Below are positions 1-11,944 of a stretch of DNA of 64,000 nt, piece by piece. The stretch comes from Durusdinium trenchii (lineage: Eukaryota > Sar > Dinophyceae > Suessiales > Symbiodiniaceae). Numbering within the stretch: the first letter of the stretch is position 1; every line of letters starts with the position of its first letter. A program made the position numbers and the translations under genes. The notes under the pieces were generated by a model that was not told the DNA's origin, ran no database searches, and saw only the letters and a program-made list of their open reading frames with translations. The stretch spans positions 867,738-931,737 of the forward strand of contig CAXAMN010021224.1 of NCBI GenBank assembly GCA_963970005.1. Reading direction: 5' to 3'.

Positions 1-3000
1 CATGCAGACAAATAATTTGAAGGTTCGAAAGTTTTCCCACTGCACCAGAAAGGCCTTCACGCATCTTCACTCCCTGAGCCATACCGAAATGCTCCATGTA
101 GGTCAAATCAATGTTCACTACTTAAATTTTATAGACCCACCCCAATGCGGGTCATCTTCGCTTCCATGGAGTGGACTGAGGATTCCCTCGGGCTGGTGGT
201 GGACTGCCATTAGCACGCAGCCCTCCGTGACGCTGCACCACACCTATTGGAGCTTTGAGAATCGGCTTCTTCGGCCGCAGAGGGAGGGGCCTACCGGCCC
301 AAAATGTTTCTCGAGTCTGGTGATGTCCAAGAACACGGCAAGGGCCAGATGGAAGCTGGATTTGGATGGGGTCAGTGTGAATGCTGTGTGAATGAAGATG
401 TTTTGCTTTCTTGTTTGCTGCTCTTTACTGACCTGTTTGTTCATGCGACTTGTTTTGGCGCAGCTCAGTGCCTCGTTTGGCACCAAAGCATGATTATGAT
501 CTGCTCGGCGGCTCGACAGAACATGGTTAATCTCCCAGCACCTTCTGAAATCGCGGCTCTCCTGGCTGGAACACCCTCCCGTTTGGGCTTTTGGCCTGCC
601 TCCGTTTCGATCGGGCTGGTTGGGGGTGGAGGCTGCCATTGGGGTTCTCAGTATGCCTTCTGTTCGGATGTGGCACTGGAGCCAGGTTGACGGGACCCTA
701 CACGAACACAGCGTGGCTCCACATGTGGCTCCATACTTGTCGCCGGTCGAACGTCGTGTCGACACAGTGGGTCGACACGTTCGTCCGAAGCTCGTGGGTC
801 GAACACCGTGGTGCGAAGCAGGTTAGGCTTCGTGGACGCCTTATGGGCACCCTTCGAGTCCCAGCAGACCTCCGTGGACGTCCGGATCTGAGCTCGGAGA
901 GGAGAGGAGGATCTGAACAGTCCGAAAGTGAAGGAGGTTCATTAAACAGGTAGCTACTAGATGCTGCTAGTAAGGGCATCGCTACGAACGGAGCAAGAAG
1001 CTACGAACGTAGCTCCTGGCATAGCTACTATATATAGGTACTAGTAACAAGCGCAGTACTATTGAAGGATATGTCAGACGCTCCATGTATGTGTAATCTG
1101 TGCCGCCCCAGAAAGATTCCTGACATCAAGCACCCCTGGCCTGATCGGCCTATCTCATGGATGGTCTGGGGTTTTGAACCTCAACGAGTTTGACAACTAA
1201 CATCCGGGGTGAAATATCACAAGTTCTGAATTTACCACCCGCAGCAGTTTAGCGTTTCATTGCAATCCAAAGAGCCAGGGCTCAAGGATGAACAACATAC
1301 ACTCAATTCAAAGTCTCCCAAAGAATCCAAAAGTTTTGTGACATGTTTTGACACCGCTCGCCCGTGTTTTTGACTAGAATTACTTAAACGATCTTAAACC
1401 ATCGTTCTCAAAGTAGGAGGCTTCCTGTGCTTCAACTGCGCCGATCTCCTCGCTCTTTGTCCCACATCCACCAAACTCCACTCACATAACTTGTGGACAT
1501 CGCAGACATGGCTATACACCATCCTACACTGCTATACACTTTCTGTGTCTTTCTTCAACACTTTTTGGCCTCTTTCAGGGTCTCTCCAGAGGTGCCTCTG
1601 AACCTGGGCGTCCAAATCATCTCCCAAAACCGCTCTGCCATCTCACCCCATCTGCCCGCTCTCCGCCTCGTTCGGTAAGCCGGCCGTGACCGGCCGTGAC
1701 CGGCTTCAGTGCTTGGCGAGGTCCGGAACGCCATGCGCCGCCGAGGTCCGGAACGCCATGCGCCCGGCCTTCACCGAACTCCGTGAGCTCATCCTCCGCG
1801 ACGATGGACCGACCGTTCACCGGGGACGGTTTAGACGTGGGTGCGGTGGGTTCGGAGGTGACCCGGGGGTGGTTTTCAGTGGATTTCAGCCGGCATGCCG
1901 CTGGTTTCAGTTGATACTCCCAAAGTCTTAAACCGTAGACCGGACGACTATGAACCAGGGGCCATGTCAGGCCCCTGGTTCCTGACTACTAGTGGCAACT
2001 GGGATCCACTGAATTGGTTTATTTGTTTATGTGGATTGGATGTGTTAGTGCGCCGAGTTCATCCGACGGTTTGGAGAAGGGATCCACACTCCATGCGTTG
2101 AAATACATTTGGTATGCATGCATTCACCCCCTTTTCAACCACCCCAATGTAGAAACATGTGCCATTTATATACATCCATTTACATAGCATGTGTTTGAAG
2201 TGGACTGCTTCGTGTTCAGTGGACGGCTTCCATCCATCCAAAGCCCTCCAAGCCTTGAGCTCACGCGGCTCGTCTGGGACGGGGATGGATCGTGGACCCT
2301 GCATGACTGGTGTAGCCAGGGGGTGATGAATGGGACTGGCCGTACTTGCCTGATGTAGACTCTTGATTAATAACCCCGTTTAGCCTCCAGTCGTACCGAA
2401 CCTCAGGGTCCAGTCATACCGAAACTGAGGAGGTACTTGGATCCCTAATAACCCCAGCCAATTGAATTGAACAACCTCCTTACATGGGGGGGCTTTAATC
2501 CAGAGATATCCAGAGTCTACATTGCATGGAGCATTTGGGTATTGAAGCTAGTGTAAGTATTGTCGAATTGGTGTAGTATACATCATGCTGCAATATCTAA
2601 CCCAGAGGGTGTTGTTTGCGCCCTCTTGGAACAAAGATCCGATTGGGCGCCAACGACCTCGTGATTGGGGTGGGCAGACTCCTCGTTCCTTGTGAGGAGG
2701 GCAGACCTGGAATCTCTATTTACTGGTGTTTGTTTGGTGGGCAGACCTGGATTTCCGAAAACATGCTAATTTGTTGTGTGCGTGTACCAAAATTCACAGG
2801 TGCCAAAGCAGACATCATCAGATATGCATGTACACATGTTGTGGGCCTTTTTGGTCTAGGTATGTGGAGACCTTGGCCACCTGGGGATTCCAGTTAAACC
2901 AGAACAACATTTGGCACCCGTTAGACCTTTGGGTAGCGGAAAAAGGTAGACATAGACATGTGTAGATGGACAGATAGACATGCAAGGTCCAGGCACAATT

Positions 3001-4345
3001 TTCGGGTTCTCCCAATTCCAAGACATGTCCATTTGTTTATTTGTGCCTTGGGCAAAACAGCTGGACCCGATGCTCCTACAGTAGATGCTCCTGGACCCGA
3101 TTGCGGAGACATTGAGTCCCTCTTTTGGAGGGGTCTGAGGTCGAACCAATCCCTAGGTCTTTGAGGGGTTGGGCTGTTTGGAGCCAAACATCGACCACTC
3201 CAGGAAAGCGTGACGTGGAGGATTGCGTGGTGGGCAGCAGTTAGGACGGGGGGCCATGGCCATCTTTTGAGTGCTGAAGTGAACATTCAATTACAAACCG
3301 GTCTTCAATATCTGTGCGTGCATGAGTATACACATATAATATTGCTGCTAGTACAAAAGAAGCAGAATTGCAAGATTTGTTAATGTATGTTATATATTAT
3401 ATACAGAGAGAGAGAGAGAGAGAACAAGACTGATGACTGGGAGACACTGGTCCACGGTTCTGTTTGGGTACGTCCTGAGGGTGGTCTTTGAGGCTCAAAT
3501 TACTTCCTTAGCATGGTCGAACTCGTTTACTCGAAACGGATGCTCCTGGAGCCTTTGGGACATGGAGTGTTTAGGGTGAGGGAGTGACTCCAGCCTGGTT
3601 GGTTTTTCCTCTGGCTTTTCATCCATTGTACATCCTTTTGGAGGATAGAAGGGTTTCCTTGAGCACATCCAAGTCAGGGCCCGGTCCGGATGTGCTCTCG
3701 GATCGGTCATGGTTTCTCTCCCAGGCGGCCTGCGTGGCCGTGGCCGTGGCCTGCGTGGCGACGGAAAAGAGCGCGTGATGGCGCTCCAGCGCCAGAGCCA
3801 GGAGTCGTTTGATATCACTTGATCAAAACTTTCAGGAGTGTCCTTGAAACAAATGGGCTTCATTATTTGAGCGAGATGTAGGAATTACATCTTATACGGT
3901 TACTATGATTTGTTCGTATGGTTGTGTCAATGATGGTTTATACATTTTTAATGTTATACTGTACTATATCATGCAAACTGGTTTCCTGGTTTCCAAAGAC
4001 ATCCGAAGGCAGGAACTGACCCGAGTCCTTCATCCCTGCAAGCGGGATACAGCGGGATACATTTGGGATAGTCTCAAGCGGCGCATATGGTTTAATTATA
4101 GATGTTGAGAGTATACCTAGATCGACTCTCCATCGGAACATTGGGGTCAAGTCAAGTACCTAGTCACTATGTTTAGTACGTAGGATGGTGTTCCATGGTG
4201 TTCCGGGTATTTGAACGTCACGGCTTTTTGGGTCGATGAAGTTCCCGCCTGTTTGAACTGATTCCGGCAGTGGATTGATAGGTTTGGGGATGTTTGGGGG
4301 GCAAGAGGACCAAAAAGATATCCCATGCAGTGGATCCCGGGCAGC
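1..4345. other. gene-free repeat-rich stretch
   Basis: I see no convincing coding exon here. The short open frames on both strands have no recognisable domains and overlap each other. The stretch holds a direct repeat at about 1719-1766 (GGTCCGGAACGCCATGCGCC twice), a partial copy of the ACACTCCATG fold-back family near 2086-2200, half-copies of the 'CCAGTCGTACC' hairpin family around 2385-2435, and an (AG)9 microsatellite at 3405-3422. Confidence 0.6.
3405..3422. repeat. (AG)9 microsatellite
   Basis: A perfect AG dinucleotide run of 18 bases in an AT-rich context. It is not inside any supported exon. Confidence 0.9.
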
Positions 4346-4369
4346 AGGGTTTAGGGTTTAGGGTTTAGG
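4346..4369 (+). repeat. interstitial telomere-type repeat, TTTAGGG
   Basis: Three perfect copies of AGGGTTT plus a partial fourth, directly readable. TTTAGGG is the telomere unit of plants and is also reported for dinoflagellates, so this is most simply an interstitial telomeric sequence left by break repair or fusion. It lies next to a short CAGCAGG/GGCAGGCAGCAG stretch. It is too short to be a chromosome end, and the sequence continues normally on both sides. Confidence 0.85.
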
Positions 4370-6860
4370 CAGGCAGCAGTAGGAAGGAACCAGTTTGTTT
4401 TAGGTCGGTCTTTTTCGTTGGAACCACCACCTACATCGGGGTTTGCCTGGATCCGCCGGGAAGCTGGGGTCAATCGATGGAACTGGCAGCCGAGACAGAT
4501 GGGTTGCGGTAGTTGATGCAACAGCGAGTCAATGTAGGCGAGTCACTTCCTGTCCCGTGGAGTCTTCCAGGGAGTTTCCAATCCGTTTTGACAAGCCGAT
4601 CGAGGACAGGAAGAACTCACAGACTGGATCCTATTGGAGAGCACTGACTTATGGGAATCCCTATGACATCCTATGACCATTTGGAACCCTATATCGTGAG
4701 TCTCGTGGGTGGATTTGGAGCCCTGTACTGTTGAAGAATGAACGTCTGTAAAGGGGAATGACCACGGGATTGAAAAGAGGTTTTGGCAGCTTGTGCAGGA
4801 AATTTGTTCCCATCTTGATCCCAGCTACCCACCGAACTTCGTGTTGGTTTCTGAGAACCGACCCTGAAAACCCCTACCACTCCCCCCCCAGGCTGGAGAA
4901 CGGTCGTGCGCCCACCGAACGGCTCCCCGGTCAGGTGGATCGTTCGCCCGCGCTTCACCTCCGCGCTGCGTCGTGAACCGCCGCTTCCCCCGCGACCTGG
5001 ATGGGCGGTCCTGGGCGGACCTGAGTCTCGGAACGTGAGCGAACCAGCCACTGGGACTGTTGAGCTGACGCCAGCCACTGGGATCTCGTTTGAAAAGGTC
5101 ACAAAGTCATACAAAGTCCAAGAACCGTCGTTTTACTCACCATGATTGGACTATACAAGACCATCGAACTCTTGAATACGTGGTGTGAACGGTGGCGATG
5201 GGTCTCGACCAGTCAACCGGGTTGCATCCCCATTCTTCAGATGGATCTATCATGGGCAAACCATGTATGTTCTATACCTTTTTCTGAGCTTTTTGGACAC
5301 GAACTCATTCAACTCATTGGATCGCATTTGCTTCTTTTTGTCTCTACACCGAAGTCACGTACGTGGTTCGCTCCCCTCACTGATGCTTTTGGACCGGGTC
5401 CATCTGTGGAACTGTGGAACTCAGAAACTGGATCACTCAGAAACTGGACCCTCACTTGCAACAGAAACTGGATCACCCAGACGCTCCGTGAAACACGCCC
5501 TTGCCTGGTCCCTCAAAGTCCTATAGAGATTGGTCCGACCCCTCGACCCCTGACCCGTTCACTTACACTCGGGGCCGTGTCGAGTGTCCCGTCGACGGGC
5601 AGGTCTCGAGGTTTCACCGTCACCCAGGTCTAGATGATCGGTTGAACCGGGCTTTTCAACGGATGATCATGGAACGGATGATCAGACAGCGAGCGGAAAC
5701 GGCCCGGTCCACGGAGAACCCTTCGTCAGTGGGAGAAAGCTGTCCAACCCTTCTTCATTTGAGCCACGCTCGGAGGAGGACCAGTCACCGCTGGTTCCGG
5801 AGGCCAAACTGTTCCATGAGTGCATGAGGCATAACCTGCCCTGATGCCGTGCTGCGCCAGCTGGTTTAGACCGTCTTGTAGGCCGACAAGATCGAAACAG
5901 ACCTCAGAGTACTAGAGCTCATATGTTTGACGATGGGATGGATGTGCAGCGGAGTGCAGCGTGCATGTTGGCAATGCAACAGGGCTTTAATTTTAACAGT
6001 CGAAATGCATCTTCTGGATTCTGGAGCAATGGATTTCAAGCTTAACATGAAGGTCAAGCTGCAAAGGAACACGGGTGGTACACTTGGAATTCCTAGACGT
6101 GGACAGCATGCACGTCCTCCCTTTATCGTGGCACATCCTTTTAGGGTGAACATTTCAGCGCCATGGCGTCAGACACTGCGAAGGGACAGCTGGGGCAGCG
6201 TGGCACGAGACGGTCTTGGGGCCCTTGGGGTGTTGGAAGGTCTTCTCAAACCGGGACGATCAGGTGGTTCACCTGCAAGTCACTGTTTTGTAGAGTGGTT
6301 TCCCTGCTGAAATGGAACGGTTTGGGACTCTCTCTCTCTCTCTATCCCCTTTCAATGGGTTCATGCACCGGTGACTGACTCCTTGCTGTCAGACCGTCTT
6401 CTTCCGAGGGAGTTGGAAGGCTTCGACTGGTGAGTGAAGGCCGTCATGTAGATTTACATTCTGTATAGGGATCCACTGCCATCTTGAGATGGACCCTCCA
6501 TGCTGTAAACATGTCTCCCTTGACCTTCTGAGAGGGTACGGTATGTGGAGCCATATAGATTGGCCTGCGACTGAGTGCTACTAAACGTGGAGGCTATTTT
6601 AATTGAGGCCATCTATGATAGCTTATATAATGGCATTCAATGAACATCCTTGGTTGCTTTTCTTCAGCCAAGGCAGAATGGCTCGAGCTTCACCCTTCGA
6701 CCCAGGCATCACCCGGCGAAGCCGCGGCGCAGTGCTGTTACTGGATGATCACTCCTCCGAATGGGTTGTTATTGTTATATTAATAGGCGTACCCTAGCCT
6801 TCAAATCAAAAGGATTTGTTTGATCTGATTCTGTAAGCATAAAATCCCTAGTAAAACAAT
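4370..6860. other. gene-free stretch
   Basis: Several open frames exist (for example 5142-5633 plus), but their translations are of mixed composition, overlap other open frames of similar length, and show no motif. I support no gene here. A CT-rich microsatellite lies at about 6331-6345. Confidence 0.5.
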
Positions 6861-6946
6861 CCCAGACACTCCATGTCTGTCATACCTACATTGACCTCTC
6901 CAACCACCCCAATGTAGGAAAATATACCATACATGGAGTGTTTGGG
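6861..6946. repeat. fold-back element, ACACTCCATG family (best copy)
   Basis: An 86-bp element with terminal inverted repeats: CCCAGACACTCCATGT at the left, and the complement of CCCAAACACTCCATGT at the right (15 of 16 matching). A nested inner inverted repeat pairs CCTACATTG (6885-6893) with CAATGTAGG (6910-6918) around the conserved TCCAACCACCCCAATG core. The whole unit can fold into a near-complete hairpin. This is the structure of a small non-autonomous MITE/fold-back element. Related copies appear near 2086, 8466, 46097, 61161, 61859 and 63731. Confidence 0.75.
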
Positions 6947-8171
6947 AATGGTTGTTTGGTAAAGGCCATTAAATTACAACGTTTTGTTGAATTCGAGGGC
7001 GTTTTTGGAGGTGGACGACGAACTAAGACCGATGGGCTGCCAGCCATGGCTGGCAGTTTTCCCGATGGCCCCCAAGACTTGAACACTTCACACGTCGTCG
7101 TCTCTCATCGTTTGCGGTGCTGACGACAGAGCGATCTTCCAGCAGATTGGGGCAGAGGATTTGGCCGTATGAAGCCCGGTTCTTTCGGGGAGATTATATT
7201 TCTTGGCATCGAAAAGAGCGGTCGGGTGGCTTGGGCGAGGTGAGCTATGAGGATCGAAAAGGATCGAACATGTTCAAAACACTTCTCTTCCCTGTTTTTG
7301 TCTGAATTGCTCTCTCTCTCTCTCTCCGCTCTCTCTACCTCTTCCTTTGCTTTCCGCATGGCCTGGCCCACATTCTTCGGCTCTCCGCGAGGCTCACAGG
7401 CATGCTGCGCGCCCGGTTATACCCGGCCGATGCCGTGCATTTCGATATGGATTTGGAGGAGATCCGTCGATACAAGGTGCGACCGTTGTTTGCAGCGACC
7501 GTCGTTTGCACCATGTATGACCAAATGTTCCAAAGTCTCATCTTTGGGGAACACCCAAAACATGGTTTTTGCCTCCATGACCTTGTTTTTCTGGGTTGCA
7601 AGATAAACACCACTTTTTTCAAGGTAGAGAGTGCTGATGGGAGGGTGTGAAAATGGAGCCGATGGGTGGGTTTTACGGTGTTGAACAAACGATTTTTTAA
7701 AAAAAACCGTGACAATGGCTGTGAAATGGATGTGTTTTCAGATGTTTTTAGGCTTGACAAAAACACCTTTAAACTAACCGTTGAAGAGATGCATTGAACA
7801 GCTTCGCTTCATTTTGCTTCGCCATCAAGACTTGGGGGAAGGGAGTGCAAGACAGGTCATAGAAGCCATGCTGGGTTTGGTCTTGCGTCTTGAAAGACCC
7901 ATGACACTGGTCTCATCATTTTCGGATGGATGTTGGCTTCCTTTTGGGCACTGATCAGTTTTGTCTCCTGGGCCCCCAACTGCTCTCCTTTTGCCAGTTC
8001 TGGAGATCTCAATATCACTGCAGGCCCTACAGGATAAGCCCCCCAAATAGTACCCGACACTGCCGGACGAAGATCACCGTGCAAGGCCTTCGAAGGACAA
8101 AAGGGTAAGAACGGCGAGACCAAGATCACAGCAAAGGACGGCTTTTGCATGCAGAAGTACCCTGGCATTGA
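6947..8171. other. mostly non-coding, one weak exon candidate
   Basis: This stretch contains a (CT)n run at 7311-7326. One plus-strand open segment at about 7402-7648 has fairly protein-like codons (residues such as ARLYPADAVHFDMDLEEI), but it has no family resemblance I can name and no clear splice borders. I leave it as a weak exon candidate only. Confidence 0.4.
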
Positions 8172-8238
8172 GAAGGTGGTTAGGGTGAGTGCCAGGGGGG
8201 TTTAACCACCTTCTGAGGATATGGTTGGAGCTCTAGGG
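8172..8238 (+). repeat. CCCTAGGG hairpin family, truncated copy
   Basis: This matches the right two-thirds of the family seen complete at 9922-10012: the GGTGGTTAGGGTGAGTGCC loop region, then TTTAACCACCTTCTGAGGAT, then GGTTGGAGCTCTAGGG. The left CCCTAGGGCTCC terminus is missing. Confidence 0.7.
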
Positions 8239-9030
8239 TGAGGTCGTACTTCCTCAGGTTTATGACTAGACCATGGCACCGGGGGGCCCCGTTCGTCCCG
8301 AAACGAAACGAAACGAAGGTACGACGATGTAGAGCCCCTTTGAGGAAGGGGTTCCCTGGTTTGGGCGCGCCCTTTGGGCCTTCAAACTCTCTACACCTGA
8401 GGTGCTTGGACACACACCCAGACCATCTATGGCACAATTGGACTCACAATTGGTTTACATTAACTCCCTGTTTCAACCACTCCAAGGATCTCCAATGTAG
8501 GTGAATATGGAGTGGATAAGAGAATATAGTACGTGGATTGAGAGTAGATGGCACAGACTGTCTCAGACCCGGTGGTTTATATGAACCCCCATGTAAAGGA
8601 CATCGGTTTCGGTCTGTGCCATCTACTTGGAAACCACTGTATATGGTGATACATTGCATTTCAAGAGGTTTCAGACCACAGGACCGGGGGCCCAGACGTG
8701 CCCTACCAAACCACTGACAGTAAAACGTCGTCGTACGTCCAGTCTGACAGTAAAACATATATGTAAAACCTATGTTGTTTATTGTTTTTGACTCCTAAGT
8801 ATAGTGTTTATATATATATACAGTATATAATATCTCCACGTCCAGTCAAATGAGCTTCTGATACTTGTAGGGACTGTAAGGCTTTGGGTACCGTCCATCG
8901 GATGTTCCTCCGATTCTGAGGTTCGTGCGGCCGGATGGGCTGGCGGGAGACAAGCACGATGCGCGACAGTAGCCCGGATGTACGGTGCACGTTCCGAACG
9001 ATGTGGCTGGTGAGGTGTGATTTTGCCGAA
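8239..9030. other. non-coding, small repeats
   Basis: This holds a short CGAAA tandem run (8299-8317), a degenerate copy of the ACACTCCATG fold-back core at 8466-8515, and an AT-rich tract at 8810-8830. I see no supported exon. Confidence 0.5.
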
Positions 9031-9143
9031 CCCTAGGGCTCCAGCACCTCCAGTCGTGCCTCCTCAGGTTCGGTATGACTGGACCCGACAATGGCACCCA
9101 CCTCAGTCCCACCTTCTCAGAAGGTACGACTGGAGCCCTAGGG
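9031..9143. repeat. CCCTAGGG hairpin family, 113-bp variant
   Basis: The copy starts with CCCTAGGGCTCCAG and ends with CTGGAGCCCTAGGG, perfect inverted termini. The interior carries the CCTCCAGTCGTGCC / GGTACGACTGG inverted pair. The arms pair over much of their length, so the unit is a potential long hairpin. The interior differs from the 91-97-bp copies, so it looks like a diverged subfamily. Confidence 0.8.
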
Positions 9144-9354
9144 GAACTGGATGAATCGTGATGAACCCTTTTCTCGGGAAGATGTGTGATTCCTTCTCCC
9201 TATAGTTTCTAGTATGTGTGCAAATCCAAGTGTTGGAGAGGGGGGCTCGGAGGGAGGGGCCATCCCTCAAATGGGTTGGGTGAACAGGACCCTGTGGAAC
9301 GGAGGAAGGAAGCAGGTCCTGCTCTTGGATGTCCAGGTGGCATGAACTTCCATA

Positions 9355-9443
9355 AGCCTCCAGTCGTACCTTCTGAGAAGGTAGGACTGGGGTGGGTCTG
9401 GAGGTTCCAAATACCTTCTGAGCAGGTACGACAGGAGGTGTAG
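9355..9443. repeat. hairpin-family relative without termini
   Basis: CCTCCAGTCGTACC at the left and GGTACGACAGGAGG at the right form an inverted repeat, with CCTTCTGAGAAGG palindromes inside. This matches the interior of the 9031-9143 variant but lacks the CCCTAGGG ends. Confidence 0.65.
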
Positions 9444-9921
9444 GGCTTTGAAAAAAAGGATGGCATGAAACTCGAAAAGCTGTGGTGTCTCCAGTGTCTC
9501 CAGTGTCCGGCTCATGAAAGCATTGGGAAGTCTTTCAGTCTATTCCAGATGATCGCCCTATTTTGAAGGCTCATTGTAATACTGTATAACTTGTGTGGAT
9601 CGTTGACTGGGCCTTTAAAACGGGGGTGTTTTTTTCTGAACTGTTCGCAGCTCTCACACGCATGCGAATGGCGTTTCGGGGTGTCTTGTCTATGACTGTC
9701 CAATGCCATTGCGTGGATGGTTGTCGATCAACCACTCAGATGCAGCACAATCCGCACGATCCGCACGATCCGCTCGTCGGTCTCGGTTTTGCGGTTGCCG
9801 ACGTGACCGACCAACGAGTCAACGAGTCAAGCTGGGCACGTTGACCGAGCCTAGGCTCAGGCGCCTCATTCGCCGGCTCACCGGTTGTTGTTCCAAAGAG
9901 CAAGTGGGATGAGCCTATATA

Positions 9922-10012
9922 CCCTAGGGCTCCACCTCCTGAGGTTCGGTGGTTGGGGTGGGTGCCAGGGGGGGTCTAACCACCTTCTGAGGATATGGTT
10001 GGAGCCCTAGGG
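9922..10012. repeat. CCCTAGGG hairpin family, complete copy
   Basis: A 91-bp unit bounded by CCCTAGGGCTCC and GGAGCCCTAGGG, perfect 12-bp inverted termini. Inside, CCTGAGGTTCGGTGGTTGG on the left is roughly complementary to the CTAACCACCTTCTGAGGAT arm on the right. It is flanked by ATATATA and ATACATAG. It is MITE/fold-back-like, with no coding capacity. Confidence 0.85.
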
Positions 10013-10306
10013 ATACATAGATCCCTCTTGAACCCCCTATATCATCTTATGTCATGCATGAAATGTTTGGGTGTTGCTGAAAGCTTCTGCCGAAACAGTG
10101 ATGAACCATTCTCACTCAGACTCAAGCGAGGTATCTGGGGAAGTCTGTTGGAACAACTGCCGTTCCGCTGCTTGAGGTTCTCAAACATGTTAGATCTCGA
10201 TGTTGCCCGCTTTTCTCTCCCCAACACTGTAGGGACAAAAGACCTGGTGTCACATCAGACTAGCCGACTAGCTGTCATAGCAATGGAGTGAAATATCAGT
10301 GATCCA

Positions 10307-10403
10307 CCCTAGGGCTCCTGGCCCACCTCCTGAGGTTCGATGGTTTGGGTGGACTTGGGGGGGTCCAACCACCGAACCTGAGGATGTGGTTGGAGCCCTA
10401 GGG
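10307..10403. repeat. CCCTAGGG hairpin family, complete copy
   Basis: A 97-bp copy with the same 9-12-bp inverted termini (CCCTAGGGCTCC / GGAGCCCTAGGG). It has extended internal pairing: CTGAGGTTCGATGGTTTGG against CCAACCACCGAACCTGAGG. It lies 295 bp downstream of the 9922 copy, in the same orientation. Confidence 0.85.
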
Positions 10404-10596
10404 CCACTTCATGTACAGAACGTGGAATTCCTCGTTCTCGACTGGATTCTCCTGCCTTCTCCTGTGCCTTCTCGCGACGAGGTACTTCAACTCCTTCTTG
10501 AACCAATGTGCCAAGGTTGCAGGAGGGCGCCGATCGACCTTGGGACGTTCAGAACTGTGTCTCCGTGCGCCGGATTCCATATACCAGGACCCTCCG

Positions 10597-10622
10597 AGAG
10601 GCTTCTACAAACAGCCTCTTAA
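10597..10622. repeat. AGAGGCT fold-back hairpin, short copy
   Basis: AGAGGCT, then a short loop, then AGCCTCTTAA. This is a member of the small AAGAGGCT...AGCCTCTT hairpin family, seen better at 18289-18346 and 25968-25996. Confidence 0.6.
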
Positions 10623-10896
10623 GCAAAGTTACTACTAGAGACCTCTTAAATTTTAGGTCTGAGATTTCCTGAATCTTTGAGGTTTGAAAACAGATCCACC
10701 CTGGAAGTTCTGAGGTCCCATAACAGAGCTCGCGTGCCTGGCGAGTGGGCTCGAGGGGTGGTGGTGAAGATTTGAGACATGGTCTCCACGTCTTACATGA
10801 TCAGGGTATATCCTGCTACGAACCGGCTCCCAAAATAGAGACAGCAAAACAAATCGATCAATTTTGGATTTGACTTCCTTCCTAGCTTGGACTGCC

Positions 10897-11235
10897 ATGG
10901 GGAAGCAGCCAAGAGCTTTTACAAGTGCAGCTCAGACACTTGGTGCAAATGATGAGGGATACTCCACTAAGAGTTTGATTACCAGGTTGCTCCCTCATCG
11001 ATTAAATCTAAGGACCTTGGCAAAGGCATTGATAAAAAGGGTGGATCCAGAAGAGGTTAAGAAGAAGAACGAGTTATGCCCTGGTGGTGATATCCGTGTA
11101 AAAGGAAATCAATGGGTGAGAGCAGCCTGGCGCGACTGTGGCCTGGATCGTGTTTGCAGGGAAGGTCAAGTCAGGGAGGCCATCAAAAAATTGATCGCCA
11201 AAAGGAAACTTCGTTTCAATCTTAGTCATTATTGA
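10897..11235 (+). CDS. uncharacterised small basic protein or first exon
   Basis: The open reading frame starts at ATG 10897 (MGKQPRAFTSAAQTL) and runs 112 codons to the stop at 11233-11235. I do not recognise it. The product is rich in Lys/Arg, with an RCxxG-free helical C-terminal half (motifs GDIRVKGNQWVRAAWRD and VREAIKKLIAKRKL). It looks like a soluble, possibly nucleic-acid-binding small protein, but that is inference from charge only. The codon content is smooth and the upstream bases offer no longer in-frame ATG-initiated extension. It could be a single-exon gene, or the first exon of the acidic gene that begins about 600 bp downstream on the same strand. Confidence 0.45.
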   Translation: MGKQPRAFTSAAQTLGANDEGYSTKSLITRLLPHRLNLRTLAKALIKRVDPEEVKKKNELCPGGDIRVKGNQWVRAAWRDCGLDRVCREGQVREAIKKLIAKRKLRFNLSHY

Positions 11236-11940
11236 ATTGAGAATAGGTGCATTCATGTAGGCTCTGTCATTCCTATTATGTTGTGATGAGGTTTCGGAAA
11301 GGATGATGATGAGTTGGAACTTTGGATTATAGAACAGGTCCCTTACAGCATTACAGTACACGTGTGTTCTTTGCTCTTGGCATGGTAGTGCTAAGGCTTC
11401 CCACAGATCTAAGGCTGTTCGATGCCATCAAGTAATGTTGCAGCACCAAAGGCAGAAACGTTCTGGCAATCCTTTTATCTCACCGGAGTCAAAGGCCAAA
11501 ACAAAGACTGAGAAGCTTTACTGAGTTGCAGGTTTGGGTTGTGGTTTTGGGGTCTTTGATGACACTGTTTGTCATCTGGCCATCCCAGGAAAAGCTCATC
11601 CCATCAATCAATCGATGACGTGGACACCTTGCCGACGGATATGATGACAGATATGATCCCAGCATTCAATTTTGAGACCAGGTTCCTTGGAAGAAGCTTT
11701 TGAACAGGAAAACAACTAACAAACAGAACCTGACGTACTCAGGAAGGCTGGCACGAATGATCATGATGCAAACACTGTACCTGTACCTGAAGTGATACTT
11801 TTGGTGTGCTTTCTATTTTTGGCGTTTGCTTTTCTATTTATGACTTTAAGGGGTTGGAGGTTACCAGGTTGCCTTTTTTGGCTGGGGGGGGGGCATCTCT
11901 GTTCTTTTTTCACCGATTCCCCATCTCTGCCTGGTCCACC
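11236..11940. other. probable intron or intergenic stretch
   Basis: I see no coding signal between the small basic reading frame and the acidic exon. The last 60 bases (about 11860-11945) are C/T-rich with a G9 run, consistent with the approach to a splice acceptor in front of the acidic segment. Confidence 0.4.
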
Positions 11941-11944
11941 TTTT

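Noticed and set aside
5142..5633. Plus-strand 163-codon open frame
   Set aside because: Mixed composition with several equally long overlapping frames. No motif, splice context or codon bias supports it.
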